64,000 nucleotides of DNA from NCBI GenBank assembly GCA_963809205.1, contig CAWEIS010000010.1, positions 186,001 to 250,000 of the forward strand, written 5' to 3'. A model generated the notes under the pieces. That model was not told the DNA's origin. It made no database searches and worked only from the letters and a program-made list of their open reading frames with translations. The position numbers and the translations under genes are program-made. Of the stretch, positions 1-8,519 are shown piece by piece (the first letter of the stretch is position 1; the number at the start of each line of letters is the position of its first letter). This DNA comes from DATLLN01 sp963809205 (lineage in GTDB: Bacteria; Actinomycetota; Thermoleophilia; Gaiellales; JAICJC01).

Positions 1-73
1 GATGCTGCGCGAGCGGATCGCCGCGGCGCGGCGGCGCCTGCGCGACGAGGTCGACACCGTTCGCGGCGAGTGA
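1..73 (+). CDS. C-terminal end of an upstream gene (partial)
   Basis: Only the last 23 residues are visible, read from base 2 to the TGA at 71-73. The tail is rich in arginine and acidic residues (ends DTVRGE), as in an exposed amphipathic helix, and gives no family identification. Its stop overlaps the GTG start of the next gene by the pattern GTGA, so the two are probably translationally coupled. Function cannot be stated from this fragment. Confidence 0.5.
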   Translation, partial: MLRERIAAARRRLRDEVDTVRGE

Positions 74-900
74 GCCCGCGGAAGCTTGCGGCCGCGGCCG
101 TCGCGGCCGGCGGCGCGCTCGCGGCATGGGGCGTCTTCGAGGCGCAGTGGATCGAGCGACGTGTGGTGGACGTGCCGGTCGCCGGCCTCGATCCCGCGCT
201 GGACGGGCTGTCCATCCTCCACCTGTCCGATCTGCACGCGGGGTCGCCCTCGTTCAACCTGCGCACGCTGCGCAAGGCCGTCGCGTTCGGCGTGGAGACG
301 CAGCCTGACATGGTCGTGATCACGGGCGACATCGTTGCCCACCCCCGGGCGCGACGAGCCGTGATCGAGCAGCTCGCCCGCCTCTCGCCCCCGCTCGGCA
401 GCTATGCCTCGCTGGGCAACCACGACATCGGACTGACCCGCGACCCGTTCTCGCGGGGGATGGTGCTCGAGGACTGGGAGGAGGCGCCGGTGCAGCTGCT
501 CCGCGACACCTCGGCGATTGTCGAGCTCTCGGGCGTGCCGATCGAGATCGCCGGCATGGAGCCGCAGCCGTGGATCGACGGCGTGGCTCGGCCGTGGGAG
601 CTGTTCCGGTCGGACGCCAGGCTGCGGATCCTGCTCGCACACTTCCCGGACGCGATCGACGACCTGCCGCCGGGCAGCGCCGACCTCGTCCTCTCCGGCC
701 ACCTGCACGGAGGGCAGATCTGCCTCCCCGGCCCGCGCGGCAAGGTGCGCCTGTCGCACACCGCGTTCACCTACCTCGACGGGACGCACCGGGTGGGCGA
801 CACCACGCTCGTCGTCTCCCGGGGCACCGGCACCACGCTCGTCCCGTTCCGCCTGGTCGCCCGGCCCGAGATCGCGCTGCTGCGGCTGCATCCGGCATGA
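70..900 (+). CDS. membrane-anchored metallophosphoesterase
   Basis: Calcineurin-like phosphoesterase of the YaeI/YkuE type, which hydrolyses phosphoester bonds with two metal ions, probably at the outer face of the membrane. All five metal-site blocks are present in order: SDLHAG (D54, H56), TGDIV (D87), GNHD (N117, H118), AHFPD (H191) and GHLHGG (H211, H213). Residues 5-22 form one alanine-rich hydrophobic segment that can serve as an uncleaved anchor. At 276 residues it has the normal family length. The GTG start overlaps the stop of the gene before it, and its own stop overlaps the next ATG (ATGA), so it lies inside an operon. The substrate is unknown; related enzymes act on lipid pyrophosphates such as UDP-diacylglucosamine. 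Confidence 0.85.
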   Translation: MSPRKLAAAAVAAGGALAAWGVFEAQWIERRVVDVPVAGLDPALDGLSILHLSDLHAGSPSFNLRTLRKAVAFGVETQPDMVVITGDIVAHPRARRAVIEQLARLSPPLGSYASLGNHDIGLTRDPFSRGMVLEDWEEAPVQLLRDTSAIVELSGVPIEIAGMEPQPWIDGVARPWELFRSDARLRILLAHFPDAIDDLPPGSADLVLSGHLHGGQICLPGPRGKVRLSHTAFTYLDGTHRVGDTTLVVSRGTGTTLVPFRLVARPEIALLRLHPA

Positions 901-1958
901 GATCGCTGGTCGCCGCGCTGCTCGAGCCGGTGGCGTACCCCAGCGTGTACGACGTCACCGTGCGCGCCGTCGGCGACGGCACGATCTCGCTCGCGGGAGA
1001 TCAGGACGACCTGCGCCGCGAGGGCGTGTACGGCGTGTACTCGGAACGCGCCTACGGCCGGATCGGAGCGATCGTGGAGAGCGACGCGGCCGGCGTGGTG
1101 CGGAGGCTGGAATCCGCTGTCGGCCAGTTCCGGGCCGGCGATCCCGTGGGGGTCAGCCTGTACGCGTTCCCGCTCGACCCGCTGCAGGGGCGGGGCATCG
1201 CGTTCGACGACGTCCAGGTGTCCGGTCCGCTGGGGCCGATGGCGGCGTGGCTGGTTCCCGGCGGGCCGCGCTGGGCGGTGTTCGTGCACGGGCGGGGCGC
1301 GACCCGCGAGGAGGGGCTGCGCGTGCTCGGGGTGCTGCACCGGCTGGGGCTGACCGTGCTGCTCGCGACGTACCGCAACGATGCCGGCGCGCCCGCATCG
1401 CCCGACGGCTACTACCACCTGGGCGCCACCGAGTGGGAGGACGTCGAGGCGGTCGTCGCCCATGCCGTTGCCGAGGGCGCCGAGGATGTCGTGCTGGTTG
1501 CCTCGAGCATGGGCGCGGTGCTCACCTGCCGCTTCCTGCTGCGCTCGCCGCTGGCCGGGCGCGTGTCGGCCGCCGTGATGGATGCGCCGCTGCTCGACTG
1601 GTCGGCCACGCTCCGCAACGCGGCGGCCCGGCGCGGTGTGCCCCGGCCACTCGCGGCGGCGGCCAAGCGGTACGCCGCCCGCCGGATCGGCGTGCGCTGG
1701 CGCGACCTCGACCACGTGCGCCGGGCCGCGTCCTTCACGACGCCGATGCTGATCCTCCACGGCACCGACGATCGCACGGTGCCGTTCGACACCAGCCGCC
1801 GCCTGGCGCTGGCCCGGCCCGACCTCGTGCAGCTGGTCGCGGTCCCGGGAGCGGGACATGCCCGCTCCTGGAACCGCGACCCTGACGGCTACGACCACGC
1901 CGTCGCCGGCTTTCTGGACGGGATCAGCCGGCCGGCGCGGCGGACGCAGCACGGGTGA
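897..1958 (+). CDS. alpha/beta hydrolase, serine hydrolase family
   Basis: A 353-residue alpha/beta hydrolase. After about 115 residues with no recognisable domain comes the core: HGRG oxyanion turn at 131-134, nucleophile serine in ASSMGA near residue 204, acid in HGTDD near residue 290 and histidine in GAGHAR near residue 322. This resembles cytosolic esterases or peptidases of the BEM46/FrsA-like group that carry an extra N-terminal domain. The ATG overlaps the stop of the metallophosphoesterase gene. Its 3' end runs 35 bases into the 3' end of the convergent DUF4097 gene, so both messages are antisense to each other there. Substrate not predictable. Confidence 0.8.
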   Translation: MRSLVAALLEPVAYPSVYDVTVRAVGDGTISLAGDQDDLRREGVYGVYSERAYGRIGAIVESDAAGVVRRLESAVGQFRAGDPVGVSLYAFPLDPLQGRGIAFDDVQVSGPLGPMAAWLVPGGPRWAVFVHGRGATREEGLRVLGVLHRLGLTVLLATYRNDAGAPASPDGYYHLGATEWEDVEAVVAHAVAEGAEDVVLVASSMGAVLTCRFLLRSPLAGRVSAAVMDAPLLDWSATLRNAAARRGVPRPLAAAAKRYAARRIGVRWRDLDHVRRAASFTTPMLILHGTDDRTVPFDTSRRLALARPDLVQLVAVPGAGHARSWNRDPDGYDHAVAGFLDGISRPARRTQHG

Positions 1959-2739
1959 TCCGCACGTCGCCGCTGGTGGACGATGCTTTCACCCGCAGCG
2001 ACTCGCCGTTCTTGGTCGCCGGCGCCTCCGACGGATCGAGATCCGAGGTGGTGTCGCCGCTCATCGAGTTGACGTCCAGCCAGACCTTCGTGCCGGCGAC
2101 GACGCCGACCTTGATGTCGCCGGAGACCGACTTGACCGACGTCTCACCGCGGCTGACGGCGCGCACGGCGGCGTCGCCGGAGACCGACTCGACGCGGACG
2201 TCGTCGCCGACCTGACCGATCTCGACGTCGCCCGAGACGAGCTTCACCGATGCCCGGCCGCCGATCGACCCGACGCGGACGTCGCCCGAGACGGTGTTCA
2301 GTTTGGCGTTGCGGCCGATGCCGTCGACCGAGAGATCGCCCGATGCCGTCTTGAAGTCGACGTTGCCGGCGACCCGTTCGGCGAACAGTGCGCCGGAGGC
2401 GCTGACCCCGTCGATCGACCCCAGCTCCCCGAGCAGCCGGGCGTCGGCGGACGCCGTGCGCGTACTGATGTGCGCGCCCTTCGGGGCGTCGACGGTGACT
2501 CGCACCTGCGCGTCGCCACCGCGGAACCCGAACCTCGAGTGCTCGGGCACCTCGATCACCAGCTCGTTGCCGCGCAGCTCCTCAAGGGCCTTCTCGACCG
2601 CTTGCCGGCTCGCCTCGCGGTCGTCCAGCGGCTCGATCTCGACGATCGTGTCGTCGCCGTCGTGCGTGCGCGTCTCGATCAGACCGGCGGGCAGCTTGAT
2701 CTTCACCTGCAGGTCGCCGGGTGTGTGATGCGTGCTCAT
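1924..2739 (-). CDS. DUF4097 family beta-strand repeat protein
   Basis: A 271-residue protein made mainly of repeated short strands around the motif SGDV (TASGDL, TVSGDV, LVSGDV, SVSGDA, SVSGDI, SMSGDT, STSGDV), which predicts a right-handed beta-helix or stacked sheet, the pattern known as DUF4097. No signal peptide or membrane segment is visible, so it is likely cytosolic. A strong ribosome site (GGAAGGAG) lies 6-7 bases before the ATG. It is the last gene of a three-gene unit with a HicB-like regulator and a 52-residue protein; the HicB-like/DUF4097 pairing is common in Streptomyces and relatives. Molecular role unknown. Confidence 0.8.
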   Translation of the reverse strand: MSTHHTPGDLQVKIKLPAGLIETRTHDGDDTIVEIEPLDDREASRQAVEKALEELRGNELVIEVPEHSRFGFRGGDAQVRVTVDAPKGAHISTRTASADARLLGELGSIDGVSASGALFAERVAGNVDFKTASGDLSVDGIGRNAKLNTVSGDVRVGSIGGRASVKLVSGDVEIGQVGDDVRVESVSGDAAVRAVSRGETSVKSVSGDIKVGVVAGTKVWLDVNSMSGDTTSDLDPSEAPATKNGESLRVKASSTSGDVRITRAASAAPAG

Positions 2740-2754
2740 GTCGTGCTCCTTCCT

Positions 2755-2913
2755 CTATGCCCGTGCCCAGCCGCGCAGGCCGCGGGCGGCCAACTCCGGC
2801 TTGACGGTGCGGGTCTCGGTGGGGGACTGATCAAGGTGGTGGTCGGCGTGGCCGCGGCGCCAGGGGACGGTCATCGCGGCGACGGTGCCGGGCAGGTGTC
2901 GGTGGGTCGTCAT
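2755..2913 (-). CDS. small 52-residue hypothetical protein
   Basis: An open frame starting at ATG 2913 and ending at TAG 2755, too short for most gene finders. Support: a good ribosome site (AGGAG) 7 bases upstream, exact fit between the two flanking genes on the same strand (9 bases after the upstream stop, 15 bases before the next start), and no overlap. The peptide begins MTTHRHLPG, is rich in His, Arg and Thr, contains a PWRRGH stretch and ends GLRGWARA. It has no transmembrane segment and no cysteine. I do not recognise a family; it may be an accessory of the DUF4097 unit. Confidence 0.55.
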   Translation of the reverse strand: MTTHRHLPGTVAAMTVPWRRGHADHHLDQSPTETRTVKPELAARGLRGWARA

Positions 2914-2922
2914 CCGTGGCTC

Positions 2923-3369
2923 CTAACTCTCGTGGTACCCAGTGATCCGGTTGCCGAACTTCGGACGGCGCTCGAGGCCCTGGCTGATTGTGCGCACCAG
3001 CCACGAGTTCGTGGAGATGCCCTCGCGGGCGGCCGCCGACTCCACGCGCTCCTTGAGCGACTCGGGCATCCGCAGCGTCAGCCGGGCGGTCGCGCCGTCG
3101 TCGGCGGGCGGCGGTGCCGGCTGCTCGACGTCGGCGACGTATGCCAGGGCGGCGTCGCGGCCCTCGAGCCGCACCTCGATGTGGCCGGACGGCAGTGTGC
3201 CGCTGAGCTCGGCCGCTGCCTCCGACAAGACGTCCAGCAGCCGCACCCGCAGGCTCGGCTCGACGGAGCGGAGCAGCGGCTGGGCGGCCTCGATGGACTG
3301 CGGCCCGCCGATCGCCGCGGAGGCGGCGAGGTCGTCCCGGATGGCCTCGATGTGGTGTGTCATCTGCAT
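2923..3369 (-). CDS. HicB-like ribbon-helix-helix antitoxin/regulator
   Basis: A 148-residue protein. The last third (residues about 92-133: TARLTLRMPESLK ... STNSWLVRTISQGLE) is a typical ribbon-helix-helix DNA-binding fold as in HicB/Arc/CopG. The first 80 residues are helical and resemble the N-terminus of actinobacterial proteins annotated as HicB-family antitoxins. No HicA toxin lies beside it, so a classical toxin-antitoxin role is doubtful; autoregulation of its own unit is more likely. The start codon overlaps a double TGACGTCA palindrome. ATG 3369 is the longest start; ATG 3363 is an alternative. No ribosome site precedes either one. Confidence 0.75.
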   Translation of the reverse strand: MQMTHHIEAIRDDLAASAAIGGPQSIEAAQPLLRSVEPSLRVRLLDVLSEAAAELSGTLPSGHIEVRLEGRDAALAYVADVEQPAPPPADDGATARLTLRMPESLKERVESAAAREGISTNSWLVRTISQGLERRPKFGNRITGYHES

Positions 3370-3387
3370 GACGTCATTATGACGTCA
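3369..3387. promoter_or_regulatory. double TGACGTCA palindromic operator
   Basis: Two identical 8-base palindromes TGACGTCA separated by TTA, giving a 19-base element symmetric around its centre except for the middle base. It begins at the start codon of the HicB-like gene and lies in the 83-base gap to the Asp23 gene. Paired short palindromes are the usual target of ribbon-helix-helix dimers, so this is inferred to be the autoregulatory site. Confidence 0.55.
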
Positions 3388-3434
3388 CACATGCCGTCTG
3401 TCAAATGTCACAAAGATGCAGGCATTTCGCGCCG

Positions 3435-3440
3435 TATACT
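3435..3440 (+). promoter_or_regulatory. -10 box of the Asp23 gene
   Basis: TATACT, one base away from the sigma-70 consensus, 12 bases before ATG 3453. No convincing -35 is visible and there is no ribosome site, so the transcript would have a leader of only a few bases. Confidence 0.5.
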
Positions 3441-3452
3441 CGACGCCTCCAG

Positions 3453-3830
3453 ATGACCGACCATCCGCATGAAGCGGAGTCGGTGCATAGCGCCACCGCC
3501 TCCGCGCACATCTCCCACGCAGTGATCGCCACCTACGCCGCAGCTGCGGCCCTCGAGGTGCCGGGAGTGCGCGGCATCTGGGCCGGTCACTCCGCGCCGC
3601 CCGAGCGGGAGATCGACCCGGAGCGCGCCCCCAAGGGCGTCCGCGTCAACGGGGACGGCCAGCGGGTCGACCTCGAGCTGCACCTGGTCACCGAGTGGGG
3701 CGCGAGCATCCCCGACGTGGCCGACCAGGTCGGCAGCCAGGTGCGCCGCTACCTCTCATCGATGATCCAGCTGGAGCCAACCGACATCGCGGTCGTCGTG
3801 GACGAGGTGGCCGCGCCGCTCCGCCCGTGA
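3453..3830 (+). CDS. Asp23/Gls24 family envelope stress protein
   Basis: A 125-residue protein of the Asp23 (alkaline shock protein, DUF322) family. The core alternates a helix rich in alanine (HAVIATYAAAAALEVPGV), a strand block (VRVNGDGQRVDLELHLVTEWG) and a helix (PDVADQVGSQVRRYLSSMI) that ends in a hydrophobic strand, which is the family pattern. In Firmicutes and Actinobacteria these proteins sit near the membrane and respond to envelope stress. ATG 3453 is preferred over the in-frame ATG 3405 because the -10 box TATACT lies at 3435-3440, between the two. The stop overlaps the GTG of the next gene. Confidence 0.8.
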   Translation: MTDHPHEAESVHSATASAHISHAVIATYAAAAALEVPGVRGIWAGHSAPPEREIDPERAPKGVRVNGDGQRVDLELHLVTEWGASIPDVADQVGSQVRRYLSSMIQLEPTDIAVVVDEVAAPLRP

Positions 3831-4438
3831 GCCGGGTCGACCACCTCACCAAGGGCTCGGTCTCGCATGCGCCGGCGCCGTGTCGCTCCTGCATGTGGTG
3901 GCAGTCCGGCGCCGGCGTCCGCCCGCCCGACCGGGAGAGCTGGATGCTCGAGGCCGAGGACGAGTTCGGGCCGTGGGGCAAGCTGTACGTGGACGACGAC
4001 GGGCGGACGGTCGGCCTGATCCAGTACGGCCCGGCCGACCGCTTCCCGCGGGCCCGGGCGCTGCCGGCCGGCCCGCCCGCCGCCGACGCCGCGCTGATCA
4101 CCTGCGCCTACCTGGTAGACGTGCACAGCCCGTGGGTGCTGCAGAGCCTGTTCCTGGCGGCGATCGGCGAGTGCAAGGTGCGCGGCTTCCCCTCGCTGGA
4201 GGCGTTCGCCTATCGCTACCAGCCGGAGGAGACATTCGCCGCCCGGTTCCTCGGCCATCGGACGATCTTCCCGGCCGACTTTCTGCGCGACTTCGGATTC
4301 CAGGGCCGGCGCACCGCGGGCAGGATCGAGTTGGTGCGCCTCGACCTTCGGGGTACCGTCCCGGTCGAGGAGGCCACGCTGACCGAGCGGATCAAGGCAC
4401 GGCTGGCCGTGATCCAGCCGGCACCCGCCGCTCCGTGA
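3827..4438 (+). CDS. GNAT-like acyltransferase with CxxC...W motif
   Basis: A 203-residue protein starting at GTG 3827, overlapping the Asp23 stop by GTGA. The N-terminus carries CRSCMWWQ, a two-cysteine motif found in a group of actinobacterial proteins annotated as GNAT acetyltransferases. The middle has strands (GKLYVDDDGRTVGLIQYG, ITCAYLVDVHS) followed by helices and ends with a conserved GFQGRRTAGRIELVRLDL strand, consistent with an acetyltransferase fold. A clear acetyl-CoA loop (Q/RxxGxG/A) is not seen, so the activity is uncertain. It probably shares the Asp23 transcript. Confidence 0.5.
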   Translation: MSRVDHLTKGSVSHAPAPCRSCMWWQSGAGVRPPDRESWMLEAEDEFGPWGKLYVDDDGRTVGLIQYGPADRFPRARALPAGPPAADAALITCAYLVDVHSPWVLQSLFLAAIGECKVRGFPSLEAFAYRYQPEETFAARFLGHRTIFPADFLRDFGFQGRRTAGRIELVRLDLRGTVPVEEATLTERIKARLAVIQPAPAAP

Positions 4439-4460
4439 ACCGACGAGAGCTCGCGCGCGA

Positions 4461-5084
4461 ATGCCTGACAGACACACCGGAAAGGATCCGCAAACGGAGC
4501 ACCTGTCCGATCATGGGCTGCTCGCACTGGTCGCCCGCGGCGACCGGGACGCGTTCGCCAGACTCTACGACCAGTACAGCGAGTCCGCGTATTCGCTCGC
4601 AGTCCGGATCGTGCGAGACCGCGACCTTGCGGCGGACGTCGTGCAGGATGCGTTCCTTGCGGTGTGGAAGCAGGCGTCGCGGTTCGACTCCCGGCGCGGA
4701 CAGCCCTCGACCTGGATCCTCACCTTGACCCACCACAAAGCAGTCGACGTCGTCCGCCGCGAGGACCGCCGCCGGGCCGAGCCGCTCGACGAGACGAGGG
4801 CCGCCACCGCGGTCGACCCGGCTCCGCCGGTCGACGAGCGGGCATGGCTGGGCGTTGCCCGCCAGCAGGTGCGCGCGGCGCTGCGCCGCCTGCCCGACCC
4901 GCACCGCGAGGTGCTGGAACTGGCGTACTTCGAGGGCTACACGCAGTCCGAGCTGGCGGAGCGCCTGGCGCTGCCGCTGGGTACGGTCAAGAGCCGGACG
5001 TTCGCGGCGATGGCATCGCTACGCGGTTCGCTGCAGGAGATGGGGATCACCATGGAGGACGAGTGGAACACGTCGACGAGCTGA
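4461..5084 (+). CDS. ECF RNA polymerase sigma factor, SigK-like
   Basis: A 207-residue group IV sigma factor. Region 2 is visible at residues about 20-95 (LVARGDRDAFARLYDQY, then DVVQDAFLAVWKQ, the -10 recognition helix) and region 4 at about 130-195 (LPDPHREVLELAYFEGYTQSELAERLALPLGTVKSR, a helix-turn-helix). Spacing and sequence match the SigK group. The next gene, overlapping by 22 bases, encodes a zinc-binding RskA-like membrane anti-sigma factor, so this sigma factor is presumably held at the membrane until an envelope or redox signal releases it. Target promoters cannot be inferred from this window. Confidence 0.92.
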   Translation: MPDRHTGKDPQTEHLSDHGLLALVARGDRDAFARLYDQYSESAYSLAVRIVRDRDLAADVVQDAFLAVWKQASRFDSRRGQPSTWILTLTHHKAVDVVRREDRRRAEPLDETRAATAVDPAPPVDERAWLGVARQQVRAALRRLPDPHREVLELAYFEGYTQSELAERLALPLGTVKSRTFAAMASLRGSLQEMGITMEDEWNTSTS

Positions 5085-5734
5085 TCCCCGCGCACGCGAT
5101 GCGCTCGCTCGACCCCGAGGACGAACGGGTCGTTACGACGCACCTGGCCGACTGCGACCGGTGCCGCCGGATGCTGGCGGACTACGAGAGCGTCAGCGCC
5201 TCCCTGGCCTACGCCGCGCGGCGCGAGACGCCGCCGCCGGAGTTGCGCGAACGCCTGCTGGCCTCCCTCGAGCCGGTCGTCGAGGCTCCGCCATCGGTCG
5301 CCACCGAGCCCCGCAGGACACGGTTCGGCTGGTGGCCGCGCGTCGCCGCAGTGGCCGTGCCCGCCCTCGCGGCCTGCGTGATCGGCCTGCTGGTCTGGAA
5401 CGTCTCGCTGCGCGACGACCTCGACTCGACCAAGGCGTCGCTGGCGTCGGACCGCGCCGTGCACGTCGACAACGTGGGCAATCTGGTGGCCGACACCGGA
5501 GGCCACGTCACGCTCTACGCCGATCTGGCCCCGGCGCCCGCGGGCAAGACCTACGAGGCGTGGGTGATCGGCTCGTCCGGGCCGATCCCGGCGGGGACAT
5601 TCGAGGGCGGCGGCACCGTGGTGCTCGACCTGACGGCGCAGGCGCGGCCGGGCGACCAGGTGGCGGTCACCGTCGAGCCGGCCGGCGGGTCGGACCAGCC
5701 GACCACGAAGCCGATCGGCGCCGCGGCCGTCTAG
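5063..5734 (+). CDS. RskA-like transmembrane anti-sigma factor
   Basis: A 223-residue protein starting at GTG 5063, inside the 3' end of the sigma gene. Its N-terminal cytosolic domain has the zinc anti-sigma motif HLADCDRC (H-x3-C-x2-C) near residue 30. One transmembrane segment follows a tryptophan pair at about residues 92-115, then a short helical linker and an extracytoplasmic beta-rich domain of the anti-sigma-K type (residues about 130-210: VTLYADLAPAP ... TYEAWVIG ... VAVTVEPAGG). It binds and inhibits the adjacent sigma factor. It ends 4 bases before the stop of the convergent zinc-ribbon gene. Confidence 0.9.
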   Translation: MEHVDELIPAHAMRSLDPEDERVVTTHLADCDRCRRMLADYESVSASLAYAARRETPPPELRERLLASLEPVVEAPPSVATEPRRTRFGWWPRVAAVAVPALAACVIGLLVWNVSLRDDLDSTKASLASDRAVHVDNVGNLVADTGGHVTLYADLAPAPAGKTYEAWVIGSSGPIPAGTFEGGGTVVLDLTAQARPGDQVAVTVEPAGGSDQPTTKPIGAAAV

Positions 5735-5738
5735 GCGG

Positions 5739-6185
5739 TCAGCGCACGAGGTAGGCAACGGTGCCGGCGATCACGGCCACCGACAGCAGCACGCGCGAGG
5801 TGCGTGCGGGATCCGGCAGGTCGAGTCCCAGCGACGCCAGCGACCCGGTCTGGGCCCGGCGGCGGGCGAGCCGGCTGCGGGCCATCGCGGACTCGCGCTG
5901 GGCGGACGGGCCGAGCAGCTCGTCGATCTCGTAGGGCCCGTGGCGATCGGGGCCGTGGTCGTACTCCACGCAGGTCAGGCTGCCACGGTGCTCGGTGACG
6001 TCGCCGAGGCAGCGGGGGCAGGCGTGCGGCGCAGGGTCGTAGGGCTGCCACTGCTCACGTGCGCTGCGCCGCCGGTCGCCGACGGTCAGCAGCTGATGGC
6101 GCTTCCACGCGCCGTGTGCGGCGCACACCCCTCCCGGGGCGCGGCGGACGCAGACGGGACACAGCGTCCCCCGAGCGCCGCTCAA
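5739..6185 (-). CDS. zinc-ribbon protein with C-terminal membrane anchor
   Basis: A 148-residue protein of unknown function. Two cysteine-rich clusters are visible: CPVC followed by CAAH near the N-terminus, and CPRC followed by a later Cys near residue 60, which look like two zinc ribbons. The last 20 residues (RVLLSVAVIAGTVAYLV) form a single tail anchor, so the ribbons should face the cytosol. The start is proposed at TTG 6185, overlapping the asd stop by TTGA; a GTG further downstream (near 6130) is possible. It is cotranscribed with asd-lysC, but no link to lysine biosynthesis is apparent. Confidence 0.55.
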   Translation of the reverse strand: MSGARGTLCPVCVRRAPGGVCAAHGAWKRHQLLTVGDRRRSAREQWQPYDPAPHACPRCLGDVTEHRGSLTCVEYDHGPDRHGPYEIDELLGPSAQRESAMARSRLARRRAQTGSLASLGLDLPDPARTSRVLLSVAVIAGTVAYLVR

Positions 6186-7217
6186 GCCGCGACCTCCGCG
6201 CCGGGGACGCGGATCAAGTCGCGCTGGGCCAGGAGCTCCGCGATCTGGATGCCGTTCAGAGCGGCGCCCTTGCGCAGGTTGTCGGCGACCACCCAGAGGG
6301 CCAGTCCGTTGGGCCGCGAACGGTCCTCGCGGATGCGGCCGACCAGCACCTGGTCGCCGCCGGCGGCCTCGATCGCCATCGGGTAGCGGGCGTTCGCCGG
6401 GTCGTCGACCACGGTCATGCCGGGCGCCGCCGCCAGCAGCTCGCGCGCCTGGTCCGGCGCCAGCGGCCGCTCGGTCTCGATCCACACCGCCTCGGAGTGC
6501 GAGCGCCAGACCGGGACGCGCACGCAGGTGGCGCTGATCCCGATCGAGTCGTCGTCCATGATCTTGTGCGTCTCCCGCACCAGTTTGCTCTCCTCGGTGG
6601 TCTCGTCGCCCTCGAACACATCACATTGAGGAAGCGCGTTGAAGGCGATCGGATGAGGGTACACGTCAGCACGGACGGTCTCACCCTGCAGGGACGCCAA
6701 CGACTGCGAGCGAAGCTCGTCGATCGCACGGCTACCGGTGCCGGACACCGCCTGGTACGTCGCGATCTGCATCCGAATGACGCGCGCGGCGTCGTGCAGG
6801 GGCTTCAGCGCGCAGACCAGCTGGATCGTCGAGCAGTTGGGGTTGGCGATGATCCCGCGGTGCGCCGCCGCGGCGTCGCCGTTGACCTCGGGGACGACCA
6901 GCGGCACCTGCGGGTCCATGCGGAAGGCACTCGACTTGTCGACGACGACGCACCCGCGGCGAACGGCCTCCGGCGCGAACCGCTTCGAGGTGCTGCCGCC
7001 GGCCGAGAACAGCGCCAGGTCGAAGCCGGCCAGCGAGCCCTCCGTCAGCTCGCGCACCTCCAGCTGCTCGCCCGCGTACTCGACGCGCGTGCCGGCCGAG
7101 CGGGCCGAGGCGAAGGGGACGACGTCCGAGGCCGGGAAGCGCCGCTCGGCGAGGATCGAGAGCACCTCGGGGCCAACGGCGCCGGTGGCGCCGACGACGG
7201 CGACGCGGTAGCTGCGG

Positions 7218-7225
<8 letters not shown>
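6182..7225 (-). CDS. asd: aspartate-semialdehyde dehydrogenase
   Basis: Reduces aspartyl phosphate to aspartate semialdehyde with NADPH, the branch point to lysine/diaminopimelate, threonine and methionine. The 347-residue protein has the N-terminal NADP-binding loop VVGATGAVG (residues 10-18), the catalytic cysteine in NPNCSTIQ (C131), the TYQAVSGTGSRA segment, and the late histidine/arginine block WRSHSEAVW. Length and order match the bacterial family. It overlaps lysC by 8 bases, the usual aspartate kinase-dehydrogenase operon. Confidence 0.95.
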
Positions 7226-8480
<1,255 letters not shown>

Positions 8481-8486
8481 GGAGGC

Positions 8487-8492
8487 AGTGTA
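8487..8492 (-). promoter_or_regulatory. -10 box of the lysC operon
   Basis: TACACT on the minus strand, ending 6 bases before the lysC ATG. No ribosome site lies between, so translation is probably leaderless. Confidence 0.45.
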
Positions 8493-8519
8493 TCGGCGTG
8501 GTTGGGCGGATCGACGCAG

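Noticed and set aside
518..1885. Long plus-strand frame overlapping the hydrolase genes
   Set aside because: An off-frame shadow rich in Arg, Ser and Ala, with the real genes clear in the other frames.
2923..3369. Toxin-antitoxin module at the HicB-like gene
   Set aside because: No HicA-like double-stranded-RNA-binding toxin lies beside it; the neighbour is a DUF4097 protein, so a plain regulator is more likely.
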